Assembly (NCBI GenBank): GCA_021521415.1
Contig: JAIQDT010007675.1
Location: 1-64,000 of the forward strand
Direction of reading: 5' to 3'
Length of the DNA stretch: 64,000 nucleotides
Source of the DNA: Bidens hawaiensis
Taxonomy: Eukaryota; Streptophyta; Magnoliopsida; Asterales; Asteraceae
The position numbers and the translations under genes are program-made. Below are positions 1 to 12,300 of the stretch, piece by piece. Within the stretch, counting starts at the first letter, position 1. Every line of letters begins with the position of its first letter. The notes beneath the pieces were generated by a model, which had not been told where the DNA came from, searched no databases, and was given only the letters and a program-made list of their open reading frames with translations.

Positions 1-2405
1 ACCCATTCCCTCACCTACCAGCCGCCACCCTTGCCGGCGCCGTTTTCCGGCGGACCTCCGGCCACCACCTCTGATGCACCACCACCACTTTCCTCCCTCC
101 CTTGGCCGTTTTCCGGCGAGCTCGAGCTATTCCGGAGACCCCATCACCCCCGGCGGACCACCGACGCACGCCACCACCATCCCGGCCACCACTCTCCTTC
201 TCTGACACCCTCTCCTTCCCTCCCTTGCGTTTCCGGCAGCCCCTTTCCCCTTCCCCTCGGTTTTCGTTTTTCCGGCGACCGGAATTCCGGCCGCCGTGGC
301 CTCACCGTTGTACTCTCTCCGGCTCTCTCTCTCTCTTCTCTGTTTCACTCTCTCTCTCTAGCTCTCTCTGTCCCTCTCATTCTTTCTCTCTCTAGCCGAT
401 GTCCTCGTTTCCGGTGGGTTCGGCTCGGGTTCTTCCAGGTGTAGAGCCACGAACATGTACACGTCTGATAGGTAAAGTAATTTCGGGTTTTAGTGCTACC
501 AGTTTTCGTATATTATTTATTAGATTTAAATTTTCAATAATCGGTTTTATCGTTTGGTTATAATCTTTGAAACAAGTTGGATGGGTATATGGTTGTTTTG
601 ATTTGGGGAAAAGATGAACACCCGGGAAATGGATATGTTATTTTCTTATGGGTTTAAATTAATAATTGTTATTTTGGTTCGGTTGGTTTGTACATAAGTT
701 GTTGAACTAGAGGTCACGGGTTTGCGTCTCATCCTAGATCGGTTTTGGTTTAGTTCCTTTTTTATACTTAACAAATTTATTATTACTATTAGTATTAACT
801 TCAATACATAAAGATTATTATTAGCATTATTACGCATAACTTACTATTATTATTATTATCATTATTATTATAAATATTAAAGTTGTTATTAATATTATTA
901 AAGATCATATTATTATTATTATCTATTAAAATCATATTTTATCATTAATTACTAGCAATAATATTAGTATAGTTATTTTGCGAACTCGTTTAGAAATCGA
1001 ACCAACATCGAGTATGGTATCATTATTTACTATCAATATTATTATTTATTATTATTATTATTTTTATCAACAACATTTTATTTAATACAAAAATTTTATT
1101 CTTTAACTATTATTATTAGTATTATTAATAATAATTATTGTTATAATTATTATACTATATTAGTATTATTAGAAATAGTTATTGTTAGAATTATTACTTC
1201 TTATATATCCATATATGTATATATGTATATATATATATAACATATTTTTAAAGTCATTATTATCCTTACTATCTTTATCTTTAATAATATTATTATAAGT
1301 TTTATTATCTATTCATTTTCATAAAACCGAACTCTTGATTTAAACTCGTCTTGTTTCTTTTAATATTGGTTTAGCTATTTAAAAGCCCAATAAAATAATA
1401 TTGTTTTATTTTAATTATCAATTTAGTATGAGTCCCTAATCATTAACAAATTAACCGGTAATCCGATTAACAACCGAACCTTCTTGTCCAATGTTTCAAA
1501 TGTAGTTTCAACTAAAGTTCAAATCCATTGATATATTTTATTATTCGTTTTCATTTAGCTTTCAAGTCGGATCTGTTAGTTTACCGTTCGAGCTTCATTT
1601 ATTTGTCTATTTATTTCTCGGTTTATCAATCGAGGTGAGTACTTTCATACCCCTTGTTCCATCTTTCGTTTTGGGGTGACATTTCATACTTATCAAACTA
1701 AATGCTATAATTACTTGAATCTTTAAACCCACAAAAGTGATTGTATACTTTACTTGAATAATTGCTCGATTTTGTGTTCTATGCTTATTTGTCTATGTGT
1801 TTATCACTTTTGGATGGTGGAACTATAAATCCTAGACCATTTGGCAACCCCTCATGGCAAGGTGTCGTTAACGTAATGCAATTAACGATAACTATAAAAT
1901 CCAAGACTACTTGGCAAACCCTTGTAGCTAGGTGGTGCTAATGTGTTTAGCAATTGTTAATAAAATCCTAGACTATTTGGCATACCCTTATAGCTAGGTG
2001 TCGCTCACTTGTTTAGCGATAACTATTTTATCCAAGTTGTTGCTTTTATGTATTGTTTTGTATACAAGTTTTGTGGCTTTTTATTACTATATACTTATAT
2101 GCTCAAACTTATGAATTGCTCACCAACCTTTGTGTTGACAAACTTTATTATATGAAATGTTACAGGTTTGACTTTTGTTGACTCGAGGACTTGATGAAAA
2201 CGTTACCAAGACCATTAGGATATTAGTAAAACGAACAATATAATTGTTACTTGTATTCAAATTGTTTGTGTGAACGAGATGTGTTGATTATTGATTTATG
2301 AAATAAATGAGCTGATTAAATATTGTCACTTTAAATAGTGTCTTGTGTATTTGGGCAATCGGTTGCACCCCGGCATGTTTCGCCGCCTTTGGTCGGGGTG
2401 TGACA
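1..2405 (+). mobile_element. Ty3-type long LTR, 3' portion (left edge outside window)
   Basis: The last ~300 bases closely resemble the end of the G-family LTR at 13469-15835: the same ATGTTACAGGTTT block, the ACCATTAGGATATTAG block, and a terminal CGCCGCC...GGTCGGGGTGTGACA. The block therefore reads as the 3' part of a related, diverged Ty3 LTR ending TGTGACA at 2405. No primer site follows, so it is either a 3' LTR or a solo LTR. The first 450 bases are C/T- and CCGGCG-rich and open in several frames, but the composition is low-complexity and I do not call a gene. Bases 640-1330 are (ATT)n-rich. The next five bases, CAATT, would be the right target duplication; the left one lies outside the window. 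Confidence 0.65.
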
Positions 2406-2487
2406 CAATTCATTCATACTTACATACTTCTTTTATACTTACATACTTTCATTTATACTTTCATACTTTCATATCTTTCGTTATAAA

Positions 2488-2705
2488 GAGCATTACACCC
2501 TACTTCCTCAAGTATTATTAGGGCCCGGTTCCCTCTTTCCTCGGGTATTATTAGGGCCCGGTTCCCTCCTTCCTCGAGTATTATTAGGGCCCGGTTCCCT
2601 CTTTCCTCAAATATTAGTAGGGTTCGGTTCCCTAGTTCTCGAATATTAGTTGGGTTCGATTCCCTCTTCGTTACCATACAACCATAACTTTCCTCGAACA
2701 TTATA
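2488..2705 (-). repeat. ~36-bp tandem repeat inside LTR
   Basis: About six degenerate copies, read on the minus strand as GAGGAAAGAGGGAACCGGG plus CCCTAATAAT. The same repeat type sits at the same relative place in the H LTR (32640-32870) and the solo LTR (38498-38670), so it is an old component of this LTR clade. Confidence 0.75.
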
Positions 2706-3239
2706 AGGGTTTGGTTCCCTCTTCGTTACCATACTACCAAACATTAACCTTCTTTTATTAACTTCATAACATTCACACATATAAGCATACATATCATACT
2801 TATGTTATACATAGCATTACAACCTGACAGTACGTGCAATATCCGAAGATCGTGCACGTACCGACAAGCAATCATTCATACATTTCACATCATCACATAA
2901 GGCATACACTTATCACTTAGGATAAATGTATTAACAAACACATCGAGTATCACACAAACCCGAAAACATAACACAAAAATGGGGCTAGAAACTCACCTGG
3001 ATCCTGTTGCGTTCGCCGTTAATTGTTATCCCCTTCTTTAATTGAGCACGGCTAGCTGTTAAATATATATATTTTTGTTAATTAACCTTTTACTTGCTTA
3101 AGTTGGTGTTTTAGTTAACCAACATGCTCCTAAGTTGGGCTTGTTTGTTTATATGGGTTATGGGCTTAAGGTTTGTGGATCTAGTTAAGTCAGGCCCAAC
3201 TGTCCATTAAAGCACCTAGGCCCAGCTAGGTTCAGGCCC

Positions 3240-3455
3240 AAACGGAATTGGGTCAGCCGAGAACATCTTGGCAAAGAACCTATGTTGACCGAGATCCCCT
3301 GTTTGACCGAGATCTCGTGTTAACCGAGACCTCGTGTTGACCGAAAACATGAGCTGATCGAGAACTCCATAGATTGACCGAGAACCCTCAGTCTTGGCCG
3401 AGAACCCTCAGTTTGGACGAGAACTCTCAGCTTGGACCGAGAACTCTCAGTTCAG
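3240..3455 (+). repeat. Degenerate 'gaccgagaactctcag' phrase repeat in LTR
   Basis: About ten imperfect copies of a short phrase, variants of TTGACCGAGAACTCTCAG, spaced 18-25 bases apart. It lies in the transcribed part of the minus-strand LTR. Other LTRs here carry different short phrases at a comparable place. Confidence 0.7.
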
Positions 3456-4200
3456 GTGTGTTCAGCTCATCTTTCTATATTTATCACTTTTACCTAGCTC
3501 AGTTAACTGTTTTAAGGTTCATATCATGATCTTAACCACTTTTCTCTATCATTCATACCCGTTTTACACCCATTATCATCACGACTTCAAGATCTAACCC
3601 ATTTTAGTCATAAAGTGTAAACCTTTATAGTGCTAAAACGTTATAGGCTAGATCTAGGGTTCATATATGAGCCGTATATTGTCATAAGTCCATTAAGTTC
3701 ATTTTAAATCATTAAGTTTGCATTTTTATGAAACATCTAGACCCGATCTACTCTAGGGTTAAGTTTCATGGCAAACCGTTCATAAAAACGTAACCTTTAA
3801 GGTTAAATCACATACCTTTAAGCGTATTTAGGCTTCGGGTTAGCTTGTCTATGAACTATGACCTTGTATCTATCTTGTATATGAAGATCTATCTATATTT
3901 GGCTTGATTTCGGTCTCGGGTCCCTTCTTTCTCTCTTGTGGCCGTAAGTGGTATGATGTGTGTGTTTTAAGATGTAGAATGGATGGAAATGGAAAGGATT
4001 AGGGTTTAAGGGGGTATTTATACTCCCTTAAGCCCATGGACCTAAAGCCCATCTTTCCTCTTTGGTCCATGATTAATTCCCTTTAATTAGCCTAATTATC
4101 CTCCCTTTAATATATTATTATTTATTGTCAAATCAAGTAAACTCGATTATTATAAGGAATAATATAAAATATTATTATTTGAGATTTTTGGGATGTTACA

Positions 4201-4485
4201 CCTTCTCTAAGTATATTTACCTTCTTGGTAGAAAATTTTTTTTAGAGAAGGTGGCGAGTTTTGGGAAATGTTTTTATCAGAAGTGTTGATGTTATAGGGT
4301 TATTATAGGGAGTGAAGAGTTTGGTGTAGGATGATTCTTAACTCGGAACCTGTCGACTTCGCAAAGCAAACATGCCTTTTTTCCATGTCATATTCCCAAG
4401 AGAAGGTCCTCCAATATCTCCATAAGAAGGATCATTTCTTTCAGTCAAGTTCCAACACCATCCTTCATCAAAGATCACGTCTCGT
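4201..4485. other. Unassigned DNA left of the copia element
   Basis: No convincing reading frame. It continues at 8978 on the other side of the copia insertion, because the CTCGT duplication joins the two sides. The combined sequence is not one I recognise. Confidence 0.5.
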
Positions 4486-4622
4486 TGTTAACATAAATTA
4501 GATATTTCAATAGTCTTGCATATTTATGTTTTATTTATTTTCATGCAACTTATATTTCATACTTGTATCTATATATTTCAATCCCCTCTTGTTTTGGGGT
4601 GTTGAGTTCAATAACCTTAATA
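4486..4622 (+). repeat. 5' LTR of the short-LTR copia
   Basis: Starts TGTTAACATAA and ends CCTTAATA, directly followed by the primer-site-like TGGTATCA. The 3' copy ends with the same TTAATA, so the usual TG...CA end is TG...TA in both copies. Confidence 0.85.
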
Positions 4623-4717
4623 TGGTATCATTGTGATTTTTGGGGCATCCCCTATTACCTCAAACGATAACTATCGACACTTTATGTTATATTTGTTAAC
4701 GACTTCTCACGGTTTAC

Positions 4718-4987
4718 ATGGTTCTACCCTCTAAAACTAAATCCGGATTCTATAATGTGTTATCGGTGTTTATGAACTTTGTACAAACTCAATATTCAAG
4801 AAAGGTTAAAATCATTCAAAGTGACGATGACATTGAATTTCCGAATAACAACGTTAAACAATTATTTGATGACAACTACACCCTTTATTGGGTCTCATGC
4901 CTCTACACACCTCAACAAAATGACCATGTAGAAAGAAAACAATGTCACCTAGTTGAAACCAGATTAGCTATGATGTTCAATGGCAAT
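4718..4987 (+). pseudogene. Copia integrase core fragment
   Basis: About 90 residues resembling the second half of a copia integrase core. It reads SKTKSGFYNVLSVF...VQTQYSRKVKIIQSDDDIEF, then a YTPQQNDHVERK stretch in place of the usual YTPQQNGVVERK that carries the catalytic Glu. The QSDDDIEF segment replaces the usual RSDNGTEF with the second catalytic Asp. The frame ends at the solo-LTR insertion and the integrase resumes at 6621. Confidence 0.8.
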
Positions 4988-6615
4988 TGATGTGCTAAAA
5001 GTAGTCTAATATTTATTAACTAAAAATAAGCTAATCTAGACACTAAGTAATAAATTTAGACTCTTAACTTAACTAAAACTACTAACCGGCAAGTGAACCG
5101 GTCGACTCTAGTACAGTTAAGTAAGTCCGGATATCGAACCCACGAGACTCTATAAATTACGTATACTAGCTAATTAGACTCAACTACAAGACGTGACTAT
5201 TTAACAATAATGTTTGAATGGGGGGGGGGGGGGTTTAAACTAATTATTAATTAACTAAACCTAACCCTAATTAAATAAAATATAATAAACTATTAAAACA
5301 CTTAGATTAACTCAGATGATGAAAATAACTACCTAGGCTAGAATCCCCAATGTCACAACAATCAATCAAATGGGAAACTTAAGTTATGGAACTGGGATCA
5401 TAAAATAGACCCTTGACAGAAAACCCGAACAGGACCCTTGACCTTCAAGAAGACACCTATGGATTTCTAACAAGTTTTAAGACTCACCAGTTTTATGAAT
5501 TTAACTTCCTTACGGTTATTTAATAATTTATGTCCAAGTATCTTTATGACGAAATCCTACCTTACAGCGCGGAAATCAAAGATAGTTAAGAAGACTCAAT
5601 TGACTTAATAGACTAAGCTGACAATCAAACCTAGACGGACTCCTTAAGAAGAACTAAATCTAGCAATCCTGACCAACAAAGATCTATCAATAACCTATCA
5701 CCTTACAGCTTTCTAGGCTAGCAGCTCACTTTTATCTATTTAATTGATTTTATTGTTTCTATGATTTTAATGCATATCAATCATAAACTAGTCAAGAACA
5801 CACAGTAAATGACCTAACAAAACCATATCCTATGAAACAATCACCAAGGGTAATGTGAAACAATAAATCCAAGTAAATAAAACCAAGCAATCATAAGCAT
5901 CAATTAATTCAAACTCAACACTTTACTTAGAACATAAAATCCATAACGAAAAGAAATCCCAATCAAAATCAAACCGAACAAAGGTTCATCACGACCTAGG
6001 TAGTTTATGAAGTTTAGTCTAGCATCATATAGTCTAAATCAAACAACGCAAATAAAACCGAAAACATGGTGAAATAATGAGAAACGAAAGATTAAAGGCG
6101 ATAAAACCCGTAGTCTTCGATCTTGAACGTAAAGCTCTTCACCGGCTGTTCTCGTGCCTTCAAAATCACCACAAGACTCCAAAGTATGCTCCAAGAACTC
6201 TTATTTTCGGCCAAGAGTTTCCAGGTTCTGTCAGGTTTAAGTTAAAGGTGTTTAAATACCCAAAACAGGGCCCGACAAGAAGCAAAAACGAAATAAATCT
6301 AGCCCAGTATCCCCTAGGCGCCGCGCGGCCGGGTCTGGCCTCCCCCTCCGCGCGGCGCGGCGTGCTTTTTCATGGGGGGCGGTCAGACCGGCCCGGTCTG
6401 ACCGGTTCTCTTTTCTGACTCTTCCTGACGCGTTCCGGATCTCCGTTTCGGCTCGTTTTAGCTCGTTTTTTGCCCTTTTTAATCACGATCAACTCCCAGA
6501 ACCTACGACACACAAAAACGTTAGTAGTATACAAATCTTGGCTAAAAAGGAACAAAAACAATTAAAATACTAATTAAAATATACACGGGAAACATAAATA
6601 TTTAGCATTATATCA
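4988..6615 (-). mobile_element. Solo LTR inserted in the copia integrase
   Basis: A 1628-bp insertion with ends TGATGTGCTAAAAG / TTTAGCATTATATCA and a perfect 5-bp duplication GCAAT (4983-4987 and 6616-6620). Removing it rejoins the copia integrase. Orientation is inferred from the minus-strand start TGATATAATGCTAAAT, which looks more like an intact LTR 5' end. It has no coding capacity, a run of 14 G at 5220-5233, and a GC-rich stretch with repeated CAGACCGG/GGTCTG half-palindromes at 6300-6420. The retroelement family is not identified. Confidence 0.75.
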
Positions 6616-6620
6616 GCAAT

Positions 6621-8834
6621 GTTCCTCCCTCATTTTGGGTCGAAGCATTTAACACAACCATGTACATTATTAATAAACTTCCAACTCCCGTTATTGATGG
6701 GAAGTCCTCATATAAAAACCATGCTACAAAAATCTTCGTCCCTTTGATTGCCTTGTCTACCCATACCTTCGGGACTACGCGACTCACAAACTTGCACAAC
6801 AAAGTGTCACTTACATCTTTATGGGTTATTGCCCCCTGTATAAGGGCTATTGTTGCCTTGATCCACAAAATACTAAATATACATTACTCATCATGCATGT
6901 TTCCATGAGCAAAAGTTTTCTTTTTCAAGTAATAAATCTATTTATGATCTATCCCTTTTACCACTTCATTCCTTTTTACAAAACATCTCTTTTGTGCAAA
7001 TGCCAACTTCCACGCTGACCCAACCGAAAGCACACAATTTATCCAAACCTTGTGACATTTGTGATGACATTGGCTAGTTCTTTGTAAGCATGCTTCTACT
7101 TTCGGCCCACTCGATCCGCCTGGCAACATTTCTGCAACCCACAACATTCCTCTCTCGGCCAAAACACCAATTAACACTATCCCGGACCACACACCTCCAA
7201 ACTTACCTAAGCCCGTTGTCATCACTATCTCCAATCCTCCAACATCAAGCACCTTGAACCTACAGCCCCATACTTGCACATGTTTCCTCTACCCATCCCA
7301 TGATTACCATATCCAAAGTTGGCATAATCAAACCTAAGTATCCATCTTACTCCTCTCAAACCCACACTCATGACCTATTCGATGCTCTCTTTTCACGAGG
7401 TTTCAAGTCCGCATAAACACCCCGAGTTGCTTGCGGCCATGAACGAAGAAATGTTGGATTTTGGATTTTCGGAAAAACAACACTTGGTCTCTTTTGTCTA
7501 GACCCACCGCTCATAACATTCTTGGTTCAAAATACCTCGAGTGGCTTGTGGCCATGAACGAAGAACTGTCGGCTTTTTGAGAAAACAACACTTGGTCTCT
7601 TGTGTCTAGACTCACCACTCATAAGATTCTTGGTTCAAGATGGCTCTTTTGTACAGAATACCAATCCAATGGTTCGGTTGACCTGAATGAGCTTGTTGTT
7701 ATGGAACAACCACCTGGTTTCGTTGATACCCTCTATCATATTCATGTTTGTCAGCTTAATAAGTCTCTTTCTGTTGATCCCCACAGGCTTGGTTTTACCG
7801 ACTCAACTCGTTACTTCTACTAAATGAATTTATCTGCGGTCGCGCGAATACATCCTTATTTATATATAAAAGAGAACCGTGTATTATGTATCTCCTTGTT
7901 TGTGTCGACGACTTGATCCTAACAGGTAATCAAGAAACTATCATCATCTCATTTATAATTCGGTTGAACCGTGAGTTTGCTATTATAGACCTAGGTGATC
8001 TGAAATTCTTTCTTGGTCTTTAAGTATCTCACAACAAGGATGATCTCTTTTTAAGTAAATCCAAGTATGACCATGAACTTCTTCATTAAGCTATTCTTCT
8101 TGAATCAAAACCGATTCACATTCCTCTTGCAGCCAAAGAACACTTTAGCACTCATGGTGAACCACACAACGATCCTACTCTTTATAGATCTCTCGTTGGG
8201 CACTTCATTACTTGACCATTACACGTCTGGACATTTCCTATGTGGTGAACCAAGTAAGTCAACACCTTAAGGCTCCAACTATCACTCACTTCCAGCAAGT
8301 TGAACGAATCATTCGTTATATAAAAGGTACGATAACATACAGACTTCACTTCACCAGACCACATACGACCCGAAACCTCGGGTTCTCTGATGCGGACTAG
8401 GCTCGGTGCCTTGAAACTCATCGATCTACTTATGGGTACTTTATTTTTCTTGGTGGGAACCTTGTTTCTTGGAGTGCAAAGAAACAACCTACCGTGTCTT
8501 AGTCCAGTTGCAAGCCGGAATACTGTGCCATGGCTAATGTTGCAGCTAAAATTATTTTGATCAGCCACTTGCTTCGGGAACTGCATGCCCTTCCTCCTGA
8601 TCGTCCAACTTTACTTTGTGACAACCGGAGTGTCTTAACTGAATCTCTCATAAAAGGGTTGACTTAGATTATCATTTTATTCGCGAGCTAGTTGCTTCTG
8701 GAAGGCTTCACACTACCTTTGTTCCAACCAAGCTTCAGGTGGCGGATAAACTTACAACAAGTCTCCTGTGACCACAATTCTAATATTTTCGGTCAAGATT
8801 TTGAATTGGTCCACCTCCGTTTCATTTGCAGGGG
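6621..8834 (+). pseudogene. Copia integrase C-end, reverse transcriptase and RNase H remnants
   Basis: Recognisable pieces in order are: integrase tail MYIINKLPTPVIDGK (6660 on); MGYCPLYKGYCCLDPQ (6821 on); the RT entry with a 'NNTWSLVSR' segment (7440-7650); MEQPPGFVDTLYHIHVCQLNKSL (7700-7770), followed by a deletion; the 'YLLVCVDDLILTGN' RT catalytic region (7890-7930); and RNase H 'EYCAMANVAAKIILISHLLRELHALPP' (8519-8600). Stops and frameshifts occur throughout. A segment of about 110 bases in the RT entry is tandemly duplicated (about 7425-7530 and 7540-7640). GCAGGGG just before 8835 is the likely polypurine tract. Confidence 0.8.
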
Positions 8835-8972
8835 TGTTAACATAACTTATATAGTTCAATAGTCTTTGCATATATATGTTGTGCTTATTTTCATGTAGCT
8901 TGTATTTAATACTTGTATCTATATATTCCAATCCCCTCTTATTTGGGGGTATTGAGTTCAATAACCTTAATA
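8835..8972 (+). repeat. 3' LTR of the short-LTR copia
   Basis: Starts TGTTAACATAAC and ends CCTTAATA, closely similar to 4486-4622 with small differences, followed by the target duplication CTCGT. Confidence 0.85.
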
Positions 8973-8977
8973 CTCGT

Positions 8978-10220
8978 CTCCCGAGGTTCCCCTTTATAAG
9001 GGTTAAGCTGCTTGTATCCTGTTATACCTTCATTAAATTCAGAAATACCTTTTCTCAGTCCATTTTCATGAATTATAATTATAAAACCTCACTTGGTATC
9101 TCTTATCACCCACTTTCTGGGATAAGTTTGGCAAGCGACTTCATATCTTCACATATCCCATGTGAATATTAAGCTTCACTCTAGATAAGCATCATAAGTG
9201 TAGGCCCGACATCATTTTCTCCGTTACAGAAAAGAGTGTCTCTTATTTTTGGGCAATCCGGGATAAATTGACAATTCTTTACATGAATAACATATTTCCT
9301 AGCTATTTTTCATCTTTAGTATGACTACCTCGAGTTCTACTTCGATCGCATTCTCTCTAAATGTGGGTTGCACCTCTACTTTTGGGGCTATATTTATGAA
9401 TCTCTCTTGTCATTGTTAGTATTTAAAAGATATTTTAAAATTTTATTTTAAAATTCAAAACTTTTTATTTTACTAAAAAATAATTCAACATGAGTTTAGT
9501 TTTTTGAAAGCAGTTACCAAAACAAAATAAAAGCAGGTATCGTATCCAAAAATTCGATGTTCAAACATTTCGTTCTTCTTCATCATTAAATTCTTCTTGA
9601 ATACATAAGAATACTTCAATTCACCTCTATATTAACCTTGGAGAGTGATTTGCAAAATCTATTTGTACCCCAGTAGTGATCAAATCTCCTTTAAGGCAGT
9701 GATTACACACGACACAAGTTTACTTTATATTATTGCTTTCGTTTATTCAAATGTTTGACATATTATTCTAATAGTCATGCCATGAACTACCCACCACCTT
9801 GGCTTGTGTGGGGAACAAACCCTGATCACCATCTCGTTGTTCAAAACCACGAAGCCTTTCTTTTTGAGTCTATATACAACCTACAATGTTTGTTTTTTAA
9901 TTTCCTCTACAACACACCATATCGTTCAATATAGGATATATCCAGCATAAACTCATAGGGACACCGGATATCCACCACCGTATATCAAAGCTTTCTTTCT
10001 AAGTGAACAAATAGAGAAAGTGTTCAAACCGGACAAACTACAAAGCTTTGGCATACTCTTTGTTTCAATTTTATTTGTCAGAGTTCAACCAAAAGGTCAT
10101 TGTGGCGACAAGACATTACTCTGCCCCACTTCCCATAGACAAACTGCTCCAGAAAACCTATAGATACGTAAAAAGTAGTCAGCATTATTAATATAAACTT
10201 AAATGTATATGCGCATAAAC
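8978..10220. other. Non-coding or unrecognised stretch
   Basis: AT-rich, without a sustained reading frame or a family I recognise. The first ~200 bases continue the sequence seen at 4201-4485. Confidence 0.5.
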
Positions 10221-10490
10221 TAAGACCATGAGTAGTCATAACTCTCCACCCCCAGACGTTATGCGCCACGTGGCGCCCAGTCAGAGTTATGGTTTTTTAA
10301 CAAAACAGAGTGTAGTCATAACTCTCCACCCCAGGCATTATGCGCCACGTGGCGCCAGTCATTTAAATAATAAATCATTTAAATAAATAAACTTAAAATT
10401 AAAAATTACATTAAACTTCCAAATAAAAACTAAAATAAAATAAAAAAAATACATCAAATTAAAAAAAATACAAAAAAAATACTTATAAAA

Positions 10491-11092
10491 CTACATGTTA
10501 TATTTTTCTAAAATTTTCGCATGTCGAGCGGCTTTTAGAGATTCGACTCTCGGGTCGGCTTCAGTTAGCTCACTTGATAAAATCTCGATGTCTTTGTCCA
10601 TTTGATTTCTTCTAAGAAGTTCGACGGCGTCCAAATTTACTTTAAGTCGTTCGGTTCCAAGTTCGTGTAAATCTCGGAGTCGAGAGTTCATTTATTTGAA
10701 TTGACTATCCATTTCGGGATTCGACGACGAAGCGACCCCTTTACCCTTTCCCTTGCCCTTGGTTCTTCTACCCCCTGGCCGAGGCATCTCGGTAGTATTC
10801 ACGGCATCATTATCGCTTAAGTTGAAGTTTCGAGCGTCAGAACGGGGCGTTTCTGGATCAACCGAAGACGATGTTTTAGACTTTTTTTACGCGGACCACC
10901 TTCGGCTTCGGCATCCAAGACGTGGCCCATTTTGGGTGAAACCTCAACAGGTCTTTCCAAATGCCAAAGTAGTTGAAGGCCCCCGAGACCTTATGTTGAT
11001 ACTCTTTCAACGCGTTTTCCATGACTTCCACGTCTGAGACACCGCTACTCCTCGTTCGATTGATCCAGGAGTAAACCGTATGGAAACCCATG
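10491..11092 (-). pseudogene. SANT/trihelix-type gene, 3' part of exon 2
   Basis: Continues the gene at 34397-35048 across the LTR insertion: the reading frame meets exactly at the CCATG duplication. The part visible here includes YSWINRTRSSGVSDVEV, then NALKEYQHKVSGAFNYFGIW and LLRFHPKWA, typical of plant SANT/Myb-like proteins often annotated 'NAM-associated' or 'glutathione S-transferase T3-like'. A basic Ser-rich linker and a charged helical C-terminus (10491-10691) follow. A frame change lies around 10880-10910 (a run of seven A on the coding strand) and an in-frame TAA at 10692-10694, so it is dead even without the insertion. In PIF elements such proteins (ORF1 type) help the transposase; the role here is inferred. 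Confidence 0.7.
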
Positions 11093-11870
11093 TGTGACAT
11101 TCGTCAACTTCGGGTCCGAATAGTATTCCTTTTGTAAACTTTTATTATGTAAACCGATTCGTTTTGTAAATCGACACTTTGGAAATAATCAAAATGATGG
11201 ATTTTATGTTACAATATTGTTTTACACTTGTTGGGTCTTGAAAACCCCCCTTTTCGGTCCCTAAATGGCCTTAAAACGCTTATAAAACAACTCCGGGGGT
11301 CAAAACTGCCAATTTTGAAAGCTCAGATTTTTCGTTTGTGACCTCAGCGCCGCGCTAAAGTCCTGTGGCAGAGACCTTAGCGCCGCGATAAAGGCAGTCT
11401 GGACCAGCTTCACGTTTTTGCTTATTTTTAAGCAAACATGTGACCAAAACACCCCATTTTCGTGCAAACCCTTTTATGCTTGACCCTTTCAACTTACCCT
11501 ATATATACACCACCCTTTCCACCCATTAACCTCTGCTCCAACACCAAAAACTCTATCAAATTCAAAGATCTAAAGGTTGTTTTATTAGTTTTCTTGAAGG
11601 TTTGACTTCCAAAGTCAAACTGAGTTATTTCTTTCATTTTAATTAGCTTATGTAGTCTCATTAATACTTGTTTATGGTGGTACAACATATATATAATACA
11701 CGCCCCTTGTTACCTTTGGTAGTTACTTCTCCGACTCCGGTTGGTTAAGTTTCGGACCTCGTAAGGCAAGGCTTCATAGAGGACTTTGTGTTCTTGATAT
11801 ATACACTCACACAACTTTCTTGCACATATTATTTATGCTTAAATTCTGCTCATTTTAGTTTGTTAGTCAC
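11093..11870 (+). repeat. G solo LTR, left third
   Basis: Collinear with 13469-14234 of the intact LTR, with scattered substitutions and a small indel near 11150. It includes a TATATATA promoter box at 11500-11507 and the paired phrase 'gaccttagcgccgcg' near 11341-11400. It stops after TTAGTCAC at 11870 in mid-LTR. Confidence 0.9.
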
Positions 11871-11919
11871 CTTTTAGCAGCTTTGTCTTGGAGGTACGAA
11901 TCCCAGCATTACCTTCATA

Positions 11920-12300
11920 TCAATTTTCTAGAGCTTCCCATAGTTCTCTAGCAGTTTTGTATTTCTTGAAGGTATGAAGAATTTCTTGTGGAAGTGCCAT
12001 TGTTATAGCTGCATGCGCTTTACTCTCTGCCTCATACATTTTCTTTCCATCATCTTCCATCTTACTGTACTTCTTAATCTGTTCACGACCTTCAAACATG
12101 GATGTTGGTGGAATGTATCCATCTTGAATGCAAACCCACATCTTCACGTCTTGATACTTCACATATTGTTCAAATCTATCTTTCCATGCAACGAAATCGG
12201 TACCCTTAACCAGTTTCGGAGCTTTAGTTGTTGAACCGGCTTCAACCTCCATCTTTACCAGTTCTGTGATGTTCATCGAAGTCATACTTGACTGAAACAA
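11920..12300 (-). pseudogene. Copia gag, N-terminal part
   Basis: A 126-codon frame with a UBN2/copia-type capsid start: LVKGTDFVAWKDRFEQYV, then CIQDGY, AITMALPQEILHTFKKYKTA and ELWEALEN. An in-frame TGA at 11920-11922 replaces the Arg usually following ALEN; the frame continues YEGNAGIRTSKTKLLK up to the block edge at 11871. The 5' leader (12301-12571) carries a repeated 32-base phrase beginning GACGCGAGGGTG (12331 and 12420). The rest of gag lies at 24399-26010. Confidence 0.85.

Larger units (their letters stand above)
2406..4200 (-). mobile_element. Ty3 chromovirus-type LTR on the minus strand, 3' end truncated
   Basis: On the minus strand the block begins TGTAACATCCC at 4200, the same start as the H-family LTRs at 26497 and 31330 and the solo LTR at 36834. 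It shares with them a TATAAATA box (minus, near 4014-4021), the motif GGTGAGTTTCTAGCCCC (near 2980-3000) and a tandem 'accggaccctaataat' repeat. The 3' end is missing because the LTR at 1-2405 abuts it, apparently by insertion. No coding sequence is present. Confidence 0.7.
4486..8972 (+). mobile_element. Decayed Ty1/copia element with ~137-bp LTRs
   Basis: Two similar LTRs of 137 and 138 bases (4486-4622 and 8835-8972) are flanked by the 5-bp duplication CTCGT (4481-4485 and 8973-8977). TGGTATCA at 4623-4630 matches the tRNA-iMet primer site. Between the LTRs are remnants of copia integrase, reverse transcriptase and RNase H in the correct order on the plus strand. Gag and protease are absent. 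Without the 1.6 kb solo LTR inserted at 4988 the element is under 3 kb. All frames are broken, so it is a fossil. Confidence 0.85.

Noticed and set aside
31..444. Long open frames in a Pro/Ser-rich CT-rich stretch
   Set aside because: Open on both strands because of C/T bias and CCGGCG repeats, inside an LTR, with no domain or codon pattern.
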